Shown: positions 1-7,503 of the stretch, piece after piece
Layout of the letters: the number at the start of each line of letters is the position of its first letter
Position numbering within the stretch: the first letter of the stretch is position 1
DNA from: CAZUSO01 sp964622775
GTDB taxonomy: Bacteria > Bacteroidota > Bacteroidia > Chitinophagales > Chitinophagaceae
Assembly (NCBI GenBank): GCA_964622775.1
Contig: CAZUSO010000046.1
Span: 1 to 24,092 of the forward strand
Direction: 5' to 3'
Length of the DNA: 24,092 nucleotides
Program-made: the position numbers and the translations under genes
The notes under the pieces: model-generated
Database searches by the model: none
Told to the model about the DNA's origin: nothing
Seen by the model: the letters and a program-made list of their open reading frames with translations, nothing else

Positions 1-2
1 GG

Positions 3-1592
3 GAGGGTGAAAAAAAAACAGACAGCCTGTATGATTATCTGCTTAAAAACGATCCGCAAAAAAACTATAAGGAGGCTGAGCTTCAGCTTTTGCTCTACAA
101 AACTTATTTATACGCCCGAAAACCCTCGCCTCACAAAGCGCTTCAGATTGCCCTTGGTGTTATTGACAAAGCAAAAGAATATAGATTACCGGAGAAAGAA
201 TATCAGGCTTGCCTGATGGCCGCCACCATGTATGAACAATCGGATCAATTTGATATTTGTAAAAATTATTTAGACCATGCGTATCAACTGTATCAGGAGT
301 ATCAACTGGAAAGCGTATATGCCGTTTACTGCATACGCCTGTCTTCTTACTATCGTTTTATCAGAGAAAAAGACACTGCCATACACTATGCTTATAAAGG
401 GTTGGATTATGCAAAAAAATACGGCAACTACAGGGAATATATTGACGGCTGTTTATTGCTCGGCGGGCTTTTGTCGGCGAGCGATTATCGTAAGGCGGCA
501 AAATATTCCTCACGCGCTGCAAACGCTTTTTTGAATAAGAATGATTACGAAGGCGCAGCAGCTTTATACAACAATGTTGCCGCCGTTTATCTGCATCATG
601 GAGAACTTAACAAGGCGCTTCAATACAGCGACTCCTCGCTATGGGTTTTTAAAACATATTCATTGCCTGAAGCCGACTATTTTTTGAGGATAAGGTATCA
701 GTTGTTCGATATGGCAGGTAATACAGATTCTGCTTATTACTACTTTAAGCAATACCATAATGTCCACGTAAAAGAGCTTAGTAAAATGGAGTCTTCCGAA
801 ATAAGAAAAATAACCGAACAATATCAAAACGACAAAAAAGAAGTAGCCTTAAAAAGCAAAAATCAACAACTCATTTTTATCATCAGCCTGCTCGGGGTCA
901 TTACAGCGGCAACCATATTAATCATCCGTAAAAACCGGAAGATCAGCGCGCAGCATAAAGTCATCAGCAAACAGGTAGAAGAGCTGATGAAGACATTAGA
1001 GCAAAAGCAGGTGCTTTTATCCGAATTGCAGCATCGCGTAAAAAACAATCTGCAACATGTGATCAGCATACTGGAAATACAAAAAGAATCGGTTGATTTC
1101 AACAATATTGACGAGCTGATAAGAGGCAATCAAAACCGCATTCATTCTATGGCATTGCTGCACAAAAAGCTGAGCGTTTCAGACAATGTGAATGAAGTAA
1201 ATCTGAACAAATACATAACCGAACTTGCAGAACTGGTGAAGGAATCATACGACAATCACCGCAAAAAGATAAGCCTGAGCATTACTTGTGAAATAGAAAA
1301 GATGTCCATTAAAAAAGCGCTGCCCGTAGGGCTTATCATCGTAGAGCTGGTCAGCAACAGCATGAAGCATGCTTTCAGAAGGCAGCAGATCGGCATAATG
1401 CAGATAGCCCTTACCAGGGAAACAGGCAGCAATAAGCTCTACTATGCCGACAACGGCTGCGGCTTCGACTTCAGCGCTACCGGCAACAAAGGATTGGGCA
1501 TGGAAATCATCAAAGGACTCATCGGGCAATTAGACGCCACTGCCGAAAGCAGCCAGCATAACGGATTTGAACTTACCCTCAGCTTTAAATAA
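3..1592 (+). CDS. TPR-containing sensor histidine kinase (HisKA_2 type), 5' end outside window
   Basis: Sensor kinase that autophosphorylates on histidine and passes the phosphate to a response regulator, very likely the next gene. The reading frame stays open from base 3 to the TTG at base 90, so the gene begins left of the window and its N-terminus is missing. What is visible is a long helical region of TPR-like repeats, one membrane segment at about bases 870-926 (LIFIISLLGVITAATILII), a short coiled coil, then the HisKA_2 motif LQHRVKNNLQ with the phospho-accepting His codon at 1032-1034. A HATPase domain follows, with an N box (VELVSNSMKHAF), a G1 box (YADNGCGFDF) and a G2 box (NKGLGMEI). 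No signal peptide can be judged. Bacteroidota kinases with periplasmic or cytoplasmic TPRs and one TM segment look like this. The family call is secure; the stimulus is unknown. Confidence 0.93.
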   Translation, partial: EGEKKTDSLYDYLLKNDPQKNYKEAELQLLLYKTYLYARKPSPHKALQIALGVIDKAKEYRLPEKEYQACLMAATMYEQSDQFDICKNYLDHAYQLYQEYQLESVYAVYCIRLSSYYRFIREKDTAIHYAYKGLDYAKKYGNYREYIDGCLLLGGLLSASDYRKAAKYSSRAANAFLNKNDYEGAAALYNNVAAVYLHHGELNKALQYSDSSLWVFKTYSLPEADYFLRIRYQLFDMAGNTDSAYYYFKQYHNVHVKELSKMESSEIRKITEQYQNDKKEVALKSKNQQLIFIISLLGVITAATILIIRKNRKISAQHKVISKQVEELMKTLEQKQVLLSELQHRVKNNLQHVISILEIQKESVDFNNIDELIRGNQNRIHSMALLHKKLSVSDNVNEVNLNKYITELAELVKESYDNHRKKISLSITCEIEKMSIKKALPVGLIIVELVSNSMKHAFRRQQIGIMQIALTRETGSNKLYYADNGCGFDFSATGNKGLGMEIIKGLIGQLDATAESSQHNGFELTLSFK

Positions 1593-1599
1593 ACAGACG

Positions 1600-2295
1600 A
1601 TGCAAACGAAATCAATTTTGCTTGTAGAAGACGATTTTCTCAACAGAAGACTTACCAAAAAAGTGCTTTCAGAAAATAATTACCACATTCTTGAAGCAAA
1701 AAATGCTAAAGAAGCTTTTGAAATATTGAACAGGGAAAAGGTTGATCTTGCCATCCTCGACATTAATCTCGGCGAAGACGAGCAGGATGGAATAAGCCTG
1801 GGCCAGGAGCTTGAAGAGAAATACGCCGTCCCTTTTATATATCTTACTGCCTATGATACTGCCGACATTGTGAAGAAAGCGGTAGCCACTACGCCGCATT
1901 CCTTCATTACCAAACCCTTTAAAAATGTGGATCTGCTCACCACAGTAGAGCTGGCCATTCGTCAGTCGGCACATAAAGAAAAGCGGAAACCTTCCGTATC
2001 GGTAAAAGATGGAGCATACAATGTGATGCTGCCCTTAGACGATATAAACCATATAGAATCCGATGGCAATTACCTGCTCATCCATACAGATAAAAAGATC
2101 TATAAAAGCCGCTCTACAATCAGGCAAATACTGGAACAGCTTCCCGAAAAACTATTCATTCAAACACACCGTGCTTTTGTGGTCAACAAAAACAAAATAG
2201 ACAAATTCAATATCAAAAGCTTAGTGGTAAATGATAAAATCATTCCCGTTTCGAGGAACTATATCGAGCGCATCAGTAATGTTTTTGGAAAATGA
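1600..2295 (+). CDS. LytTR-family response regulator
   Basis: DNA-binding response regulator. The N-terminal receiver domain has the acidic pair in SILLVEDDF, the likely phospho-acceptor Asp in LAILDINL, the Thr in YLTAYD and the Lys in FITKPF. The C-terminal LytTR domain includes HIESDGNYLLIH, FIQTHRAFVVN and IPVSRNYIERI. I chose the ATG at 1600 because it gives a protein starting directly at the receiver domain (MQTKSILLVEDD); a TTG at 1567 in the same frame would overlap the kinase. It starts 7 bases after the kinase stop codon, so the two are co-transcribed and should form a cognate pair. LytTR regulators bind direct repeats in promoters; the targets cannot be read from this window. Confidence 0.95.
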   Translation: MQTKSILLVEDDFLNRRLTKKVLSENNYHILEAKNAKEAFEILNREKVDLAILDINLGEDEQDGISLGQELEEKYAVPFIYLTAYDTADIVKKAVATTPHSFITKPFKNVDLLTTVELAIRQSAHKEKRKPSVSVKDGAYNVMLPLDDINHIESDGNYLLIHTDKKIYKSRSTIRQILEQLPEKLFIQTHRAFVVNKNKIDKFNIKSLVVNDKIIPVSRNYIERISNVFGK

Positions 2296-2686
2296 GGAAT
2301 GAGGAAATTTAATCCGCAATCACAGGTGATCCCATGCAGGCAATATGAATAAAATTAAGGCCGTTACCAATGAGCGCTTTGGAAAAGGGTGAATGAACAG
2401 CTATGTGGACAAATTTGTTTGCTGGTATATTTTTAAAGATTCTTCAGTTATCTGTTTCGCTCTGCTCTACCATTTTCCCCGTTCGGCATTTCCCAGGCTA
2501 CGTCGCATTAGGTTTCGATGTCCCAAGCTTTAGTTTCCATTCATTTAAAAGTAAACAAAAACGATAATTATTTTTTCGCAGTAAATGCTTTAACGGTTTT
2601 ATTTGCGGTCAGAGATTGTTGCTGTTGCAACGTTTCAGAGACACACAGAACGGGAGAATGTTTGCGAAAATTTGAAATGCGCCCGC
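2296..2686. other. Gene-free spacer after the two-component pair
   Basis: About 390 bases separate the LytTR gene from the convergent SCO1-like gene. The short open frames here (for example 2518-2706) have unlikely composition and no recognisable motif. A small hairpin (GTTGC, TGTT, GCAAC) lies near 2618-2632. I see no convincing promoter, RNA gene or terminator with a T-run. The stretch may hold decayed sequence or an unrecognised small RNA. Confidence 0.5.
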
Positions 2687-3346
2687 TTAATCAGGCTTTC
2701 TCCTGAGCATAATAATATCCTGGATCAACTGCGTTATATCCAAAGCCAATGTCCCGTTGTATATACCGCGAATCCTCCCCGAAGTGTCCACCAGAATAAG
2801 ATGTTCGGTATGTAAAAACTCCGTACTGTCTTTGGTATAGCCCAGGTCTTCTTCGGCAAAATAGGACTTACGCGCCAGGGTGTAAATCTCCGCTTTATCC
2901 CCGGTAAGGAAATGCCAGTTGGGGTTGTTAATGCCGTAAGCATTTTTATAGGCCTTTAATCTTTCTTCGTTATCCATCCACGGTGTAACACTGTAAGAAA
3001 GAATTACAACCTGGGTATCGTTTTCAAATTGCTCGCTAAGCCGGATCAGGTTTTTAGTGATAGCCGGGCAAATACCTGCGCAAGAGGTAAACATAAAGCC
3101 GGCAATATGAATTTTCCCCGCGACGGACTTATCCGTAATCAGCTCCCCGTCCTGGTCGCGAAAAGCAAATGGAGCGATAACATGATCGATCCTTTTTTCA
3201 GCACTGTGGGCATCCTTCAGGAAAACAGGCGTAAAATCGGGCGTATTATAATACGGCAGTACTTCCCCGCTCTGCTTCCCTTTACACGCAGACAGCAAGA
3301 ACAGTAGCAACAGGCACTTATTGCTTAAAAATGCTGTCGCTGACAT
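2687..3346 (-). CDS. SCO1/SenC/PrrC-family lipoprotein
   Basis: Thioredoxin-fold protein of the SCO family, which bind copper and/or act as thiol-disulphide reductases, classically in assembling the CuA centre of cytochrome oxidase. Visible signatures are the CxxxC motif in FTSCAGICPAI and the later conserved His in FLHTEHLILVD, the expected three metal ligands. The N-terminus from the ATG at 3346 (MSATAFLSNKCLLLLFLL, then SAC) is a lipoprotein signal with a lipobox, so the mature protein should be anchored in a membrane facing the periplasm. A start at 3376 is also open but would put 10 residues ahead of the signal peptide. The start overlaps the end of the upstream YwqK-like gene by 29 bases, so this is the last gene of a three-gene operon. 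Length of 219 residues is normal for the family. Confidence 0.9.
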   Translation of the reverse strand: MSATAFLSNKCLLLLFLLSACKGKQSGEVLPYYNTPDFTPVFLKDAHSAEKRIDHVIAPFAFRDQDGELITDKSVAGKIHIAGFMFTSCAGICPAITKNLIRLSEQFENDTQVVILSYSVTPWMDNEERLKAYKNAYGINNPNWHFLTGDKAEIYTLARKSYFAEEDLGYTKDSTEFLHTEHLILVDTSGRIRGIYNGTLALDITQLIQDIIMLRRKPD

Positions 3347-3905
3347 TGACACAATTTTTAGTTCCCAATAAGCCATATCGCCGGTTGCCGGTTATCACAT
3401 AATTGGATCTTACTTTTCCATTATCATAAAACTGCTGCTGTATGCCTGACTCATATCCTGCTTTGTAATGCATGTTTCTTATCAGGATTCCGGCTTCATT
3501 CCATTCTTTATAAGCGCCGTTGTATTCACCGTGTTCAAAGCTGCAAAACCGTTTCCGCCTGCCGTTTTCCCACCATTGGATAAGGTTGCCTGTTTTTACT
3601 CCGTCCCTGAAACTACGCTGCTCCATCAGCTTCCCGTTTCGATAGAACTGCTTCCAGTCGCCGTCTTCCTTTCCGTTCCGGTAACAGGCAATGGCCGCCG
3701 TATCTTTGGAGCCGGGATACAACGTATAAACCATCCCTGAAAACGCCTTAGCCGCTTTAAGCATGATCCCGTTATTATTTTTTAATTCAATGGAATCCGA
3801 ATTCAACATCAACAACTCCTGCTGGTTTCCGGAGCAGGACGCAAGGCAACAACAGCCGTACAGCATAATAAAAAGTTTAGTTAGAAACTGTGCCGGGTGT
3901 TCCAT
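3318..3905 (-). CDS. YwqK/MORN-type repeat lipoprotein
   Basis: Protein built of degenerate MORN-like repeats of roughly 20 residues, seen as recurring blocks such as CYRNGKEDGDWKQFYRNGK, IQWWENGRRKRF, YKEWNEAGILIRN and QQQFYDNGKVR. Databases often name this family 'toxin-antitoxin system YwqK antitoxin', but that label carries little functional information. The ATG at 3905 gives a lipoprotein signal (MEHPAQFLTKLFIMLYGC, lipobox LASC); an open frame continues upstream to 4019 but lies within the YHYH gene, so I reject the longer start. It overlaps both neighbours by 29 bases, a compact operon arrangement. It probably sits on the periplasmic face of a membrane and may act as a protein-interaction scaffold. 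Its substrate or partner is unknown. Confidence 0.8.
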   Translation of the reverse strand: MEHPAQFLTKLFIMLYGCCCLASCSGNQQELLMLNSDSIELKNNNGIMLKAAKAFSGMVYTLYPGSKDTAAIACYRNGKEDGDWKQFYRNGKLMEQRSFRDGVKTGNLIQWWENGRRKRFCSFEHGEYNGAYKEWNEAGILIRNMHYKAGYESGIQQQFYDNGKVRSNYVITGNRRYGLLGTKNCVNVSDSIFKQ

Positions 3906-4653
3906 AAAATCCGCTTCCATTGATATAAGGATCGGTAGAGGTAATGTGATAATGGTAAATGCCGTCCGGGAAATCGGCCGTAGCATGAAAATGCCCGTGA
4001 TATTCGTCAAGCATGTCATTGGTTACAGGCGTACCGTCTTCCTCTTCGGGCCCATATACGGGGAAGCCATCCAGCAAAAAGCCTAATAAGGCAGACGGAG
4101 ATGCTTTCACCGTGGTTAAATATAAAGGTTCCACATGATAATGATAATCGCCGTTTTGTGCCGGATGTCCCCACCATTGATCAAAAGACACAACTTCTGA
4201 TGTCAGCGGTTGATTAGGGCCTGCATACTGGTTAAAAAACGGCACACCGTTTAGGGATACGCCTATCGGGCCCAAAGGCGTGGGCGTATGCACAATGGCT
4301 TCCTGCGGATGCAGCGGAATTTTGAAGGTATAATTTTGCGACCTTATCGTATTGGGATTTTTATGAAAAACATTATTGCCAAAAGTCATCCCGGAAAAGT
4401 TTTCGTACAAATCGTTTGATGAAGGATAATAAACGCTTTTATGATCCGGCATACCATTTGTCTTAATGTAAATATAGGCGCCATCGTTAGTGACGCTGGC
4501 GGCGGCGTAAATCTTTTTATACACTTCGGGAACATCAGCGTCACCAATGCCGTCCGTATCACTATTGTCGGATTTATTACAAGACGCCAATGCAGCCGTC
4601 AATACCATTATTATAACCGGAATAAAAAACCGGGACAAAGATTTCGTTTTCAT
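3877..4653 (-). CDS. YHYH-domain lipoprotein
   Basis: Envelope lipoprotein with the YHYH domain, named for its Tyr-His-Tyr-His motif. Two copies of the motif are present (NGDYHYHVEPL and DGIYHYHITST), along with other His-rich segments such as DEYHGHFHATADFPDG that could bind metal. The N-terminus MKTKSLSRFFIPVIIMVL followed by LASC is a clear type II signal peptide. It is the first gene of the operon with the YwqK-like and SCO1-like genes. The pairing with SCO1 suggests a role around copper or redox proteins, but that is inference. Upstream on the minus strand, a truncated nuclease gene (start 4804) runs into and overlaps this start in another frame, so the native promoter region may have been altered. 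Confidence 0.85.
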   Translation of the reverse strand: MKTKSLSRFFIPVIIMVLTAALASCNKSDNSDTDGIGDADVPEVYKKIYAAASVTNDGAYIYIKTNGMPDHKSVYYPSSNDLYENFSGMTFGNNVFHKNPNTIRSQNYTFKIPLHPQEAIVHTPTPLGPIGVSLNGVPFFNQYAGPNQPLTSEVVSFDQWWGHPAQNGDYHYHVEPLYLTTVKASPSALLGFLLDGFPVYGPEEEDGTPVTNDMLDEYHGHFHATADFPDGIYHYHITSTDPYINGSGFYGTPGTVSN

Positions 4654-4684
4654 AAAAAAAATGAAGCGTAAAGTTATGACTATC

Positions 4685-4804
4685 TTCCCAATTAGCTTTC
4701 ACCAACTCTGTGTTTATCGCTTTAAAAGCATTTTTCCTCGCCTGCTCAATGGTCAAGCTGATATTGTCAAGGAGTTCGTTGTATTTATTTTTAGATACTT
4801 TCAT
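4685..4804 (-). pseudogene. Truncated 5' end of a YhcG/DUF1016 (PDDEXK) nuclease gene
   Basis: The first 40 codons from the ATG at 4804 encode MKVSKNKYNELLDNISLTIE and continue QARKNAFKAINTELVKANWE. This matches my recollection of the conserved N-terminus of DUF1016/YhcG proteins, where the text normally goes on as 'WEIGKxIVE'. Here similarity stops at Trp-Glu (about 4685), and the frame then reads through unrelated DNA to a stop at 4577, overlapping the start of the YHYH gene. Full-length YhcG proteins are about 340 residues, so the nuclease domain is gone. YhcG genes are frequent in restriction-modification and defence islands, which fits the neighbouring operon. A -7 box (4811-4818) is still present just ahead of the ATG. 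Confidence 0.7.
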
Positions 4805-4810
4805 TGTTGA

Positions 4811-4818
4811 CAAAAATA
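4811..4818 (-). promoter_or_regulatory. Candidate Bacteroidota -7 box ahead of the YhcG stump
   Basis: Read on the minus strand the sequence is TATTTTTG, a full match to TAnnTTTG, 6 bases before the ATG at 4804. Transcripts from it would be nearly leaderless for the stump and would continue into the YHYH operon. I found no TTTG at the usual 19-21 base spacing, so support is partial. Confidence 0.35.
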
Positions 4819-4873
4819 GATTAAGATGATTAGCAATTTACAAGGATGTGCTTTTTGTGAGTTGGCTTTTCAT

Positions 4874-5647
4874 TTATGCTGGCAGAGCTAAAGTGTTTTG
4901 TATATACTCAAAAGCCGATGGCTCACATGTTTTAATATTCAATTCTTTATCTACTTTTTCAAAAGTGTCTTGCAATATCTTAGTCAAAATTAAAAACATT
5001 CCTATTTCAATTTCGGGTTCTTTAATAAAGGGTATCCGATGGTTTTTATGAAAAGGACTTTCACAAAATTTTAAATTGTGTTTCGCAATGTAATTCCATG
5101 TGCTGTGAGTTGCGAAACTACACACAGGGTACATTAAATCGTAATACTCTTTGCAACCTGCATCTTCTGCGGTTTTACGAATATTACTGAAATTCCAACT
5201 TCCAATATTTATTTTGTTTAAAAAATAATGTCGCTGTTGACTTATCCAATTTTCAGTTTCTTTAATCAAGTTTTCATCTACTTCAGTTTCATCTGCTTTA
5301 CTTTTTATCTGCTCTAAGTATTTTGTTTCTCCGCTTAAACCATAATCAATAAACATTCTTGCTCTCTCATCTGGTTTTTGAATAATCCATAAAAGGTTTA
5401 TATGATTCTCAACCATACAACGCATAATAATCGGTAAAAAAAAATCGTTCCAAGTAAGATAAGAGTAGGATATTTCATTTACTAACGAACATTGCCTTGA
5501 AACTAATCCCCAAATAACTTCGCTCTCTGCGGATTTCATTAGGTCAAGGTTTAAGCTTTCCCATCTTGCGTTCAATTCATTTTTTAGCAATTTTCGGTAT
5601 TCGCTTGTAGCATCAGTAAGTATTTTATAAAATTCTTGATTTTCCAT
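4874..5647 (-). CDS. DUF5677-like protein, last gene of the R-M operon
   Basis: A 257-residue, mostly helical soluble protein that resembles DUF5677 family members as I remember them, chiefly in the central part (FFLPIIMRCMVENHINLLWI, then KPDERARMFIDYGL) and a later conserved-looking HSTWNYIAKH segment. No signal peptide, membrane segment or familiar catalytic motif is evident. Helical DUFs of this sort sometimes prove to be HEPN-like, but I see no clear RxxxxH motif and do not claim RNase activity. Its ATG at 5647 directly follows the stop codon of the preceding gene, so the two are translationally coupled. Being in one operon with an R-M enzyme suggests a defence accessory role, which is inference. 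Confidence 0.6.
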   Translation of the reverse strand: MENQEFYKILTDATSEYRKLLKNELNARWESLNLDLMKSAESEVIWGLVSRQCSLVNEISYSYLTWNDFFLPIIMRCMVENHINLLWIIQKPDERARMFIDYGLSGETKYLEQIKSKADETEVDENLIKETENWISQQRHYFLNKINIGSWNFSNIRKTAEDAGCKEYYDLMYPVCSFATHSTWNYIAKHNLKFCESPFHKNHRIPFIKEPEIEIGMFLILTKILQDTFEKVDKELNIKTCEPSAFEYIQNTLALPA

Positions 5648-6373
5648 TTAATAACACTTTTCAATTTGCAATCCTCTATTCCAAAAATATTTTGTCCATT
5701 CATCAGTGCAGGAAAATATATTTTCATTTCCAAAAAAAACATTTACAGTTGATATAATACTACTTGCAACTTCTTTTGAGATTTCAGTATTTGGATAATT
5801 TGCTATTTCAGGAAACTTAGCAAGCGATGTTTCGGGGTTTACCGTAAGTATGTCAGCTTGAAAAGCTATATCAACTGCTGTAGCTTGCATAAAAATTGTC
5901 GCTGCATTTGTTCTATCATAGAGAGTTGATAAAAAAGTTTTTAACTCTGAATAGTCTAATTTCTTTTCAGAGTTATTGGTTTCGGGAAGTAAAAAGGATA
6001 ATGAAAATTTCGGATAGAGATAAGCGAACAAACTAAATGCCTTCTCATAGTGAATTAAGAAGCCTAATTTTTCAATCTTTTCTTTCAGTTTAATTTTTTC
6101 AGTTTCTGTTAATGCGCTGTAATAACTTAAAGGAGCTAACCATTTTTTTAAACTGTTCTCACTAATTAATTCATTTGTTGTTTCAGTAATTTGTAAGGCA
6201 AGTTTATTTCCAAGCCCAAGTCCAAATTTATTTTGCAATAATCCAATCCAAATTATTTCAGGTAAAATTTTATCAAGCCAATGAACAGCATTAAATTCTC
6301 CCAACTGCAAAATAGGTGGAATGAAAATTTTACCATGCTGCTTATAACCGCTTTCTTGTAAATAATTTTTCAT
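5648..6373 (-). CDS. Unknown protein coupled to the R-M enzyme
   Basis: A 241-residue protein I cannot assign. The start ATG at 6373 overlaps the upstream stop codon as ATGA, which selects it over the longer open frame to 6451 that lies inside the R-M gene. The protein begins MKNYLQESGYKQHGKIFIPP and then shows HWLDKILPEIIWIGLLQ, a hydrophobic helix-forming stretch; the rest is mixed helical with no signal peptide and no catalytic motif that I recognise. It lies between the R-M specificity half and the DUF5677-like gene with no gaps, so the three should be made together. The strict coupling implies functional linkage with one or both neighbours. Its AT-rich codon use matches the island. Confidence 0.85.
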   Translation of the reverse strand: MKNYLQESGYKQHGKIFIPPILQLGEFNAVHWLDKILPEIIWIGLLQNKFGLGLGNKLALQITETTNELISENSLKKWLAPLSYYSALTETEKIKLKEKIEKLGFLIHYEKAFSLFAYLYPKFSLSFLLPETNNSEKKLDYSELKTFLSTLYDRTNAATIFMQATAVDIAFQADILTVNPETSLAKFPEIANYPNTEISKEVASSIISTVNVFFGNENIFSCTDEWTKYFWNRGLQIEKCY

Positions 6374-7503
6374 CTCCCTTCCACAATTTTTATTTCTGCT
6401 TCCGTCAACTCGTAGAGTTGATAAACGATTTGATTTATTCTGTCCTCGCAATAATCAATCTTGCCTTGCAGTTGCGAAACTTTCGTAGCAAGTTTAGTTT
6501 CCGCCTTTTGTTTATTGAGTTGCAAAAGTTGGTTTACCAACTTTGCAATTTCACCATGCAGGTTTTTATTTTGTTTGTTGATTATCGGAACCGGAATTGA
6601 AAGAATTGCCTCTTTCTTAATTTTTGGAAATGTCTTTTTCTCGTCTGAATTATTTTTCTTCCAAAAATATTTTATTGCCTTTGAAGTAATTACTCCTAAT
6701 AAAAATTTGAGGTCTGCTATATTCTCTTCTTTCAGATAAACATTGTAAATCGTGTTGAGCGTAAAAATGTGAGCAGGAACAAAAGTCGCAACAGGTGTTG
6801 CCCCAATTTGCCTGATGCAAATTCTGTCTTGCCTGTAAATGGTTTCGCTTCCTCCGCTTTTGATTGCAGCAGGGATGTAATGGACAAATTCTGTGGACGG
6901 TTTCAAATTGTATGGTTCAATATTTCCTCCGTCGATTACCGGTTCATATTGGCTGTTCTTTTTGGTTGCACTTACATATTTGGTTCGGTCAAAAGTTTGG
7001 ATTCCGAAATAAGCTCCGCAAAAATCTCCAAGTGGTTTTGAGTTCTTTGAAATTTTATTCAGGACATCAGAATCATTGCCCGAAATAAGAAGATTAAAAT
7101 CTGTCCGGTTGTTGTTCGCAAAAACTGATTGCCGTACTCTTGAAATATTTTGGACTTCAAAAGCAATATCAGCAGTATTTACTTCAAGTGCACTTTTCTT
7201 ACCTGGTTCTCCTTGCTCCAAAATAAAAATGCAAGTGTCAACGCTTGCCGATGCGAAAACAGAATAGTTGAATAGAAGTATTTCATTGATAATTGTATTG
7301 TCAAGAATAAATTTCCGCAAAGGTTCTGCATGAATATTTTTCAAAAAAGTATTTGGAGTAATGAAACCTAATAAACCTTTGTCTTTCAAAAGCCTGATTG
7401 ATTGCTCTGTAAAGAGTTGGTAAGTATCAATCTTGTATTTTGCCGATTGGAATTTTCTTAAAGCATAGTCAAATACTTCTCTTGTTTCAAGATTTTGCAA
7501 CAT
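6370..7503 (-). CDS. C-terminal half of a type IIG-like R-M enzyme (MTase end and specificity domain)
   Basis: This 377-codon frame carries what should follow the NPPY motif of an N6-adenine methyltransferase, for example YQLFTEQSIRLLKDKGLLGF and ITPNTFL, which match the segment after NPPY in Eco57I-type enzymes. The remainder (including VIDGGNIEPYNL, RICIRQIGATPVATFVPAHI and a C-terminal coiled-coil segment) looks like a TaqI/Eco57I-type target-recognition domain. The ATG at 7501-7503 overlaps the stop of the upstream half as TAATG, so reinitiation could make this as a separate subunit. However, adding one C to the run at 7511-7514 would join the two halves in frame and restore NPPYVMLQN, so it is best read as the displaced 3' part of one gene. 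It overlaps the next gene by ATGA. Confidence 0.88.
   Translation of the reverse strand: MLQNLETREVFDYALRKFQSAKYKIDTYQLFTEQSIRLLKDKGLLGFITPNTFLKNIHAEPLRKFILDNTIINEILLFNYSVFASASVDTCIFILEQGEPGKKSALEVNTADIAFEVQNISRVRQSVFANNNRTDFNLLISGNDSDVLNKISKNSKPLGDFCGAYFGIQTFDRTKYVSATKKNSQYEPVIDGGNIEPYNLKPSTEFVHYIPAAIKSGGSETIYRQDRICIRQIGATPVATFVPAHIFTLNTIYNVYLKEENIADLKFLLGVITSKAIKYFWKKNNSDEKKTFPKIKKEAILSIPVPIINKQNKNLHGEIAKLVNQLLQLNKQKAETKLATKVSQLQGKIDYCEDRINQIVYQLYELTEAEIKIVEGR

Noticed and set aside
7..216. 69-codon ORF at the left edge
   Set aside because: It overlaps the open frame of the TPR kinase, which continues to the window edge, and its composition is basic and implausible.
2518..2815. Two short plus-strand ORFs in the spacer after the LytTR gene
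   Set aside because: No recognisable motifs, no promoter or ribosome site, and the second runs into the antisense of the SCO1 gene.
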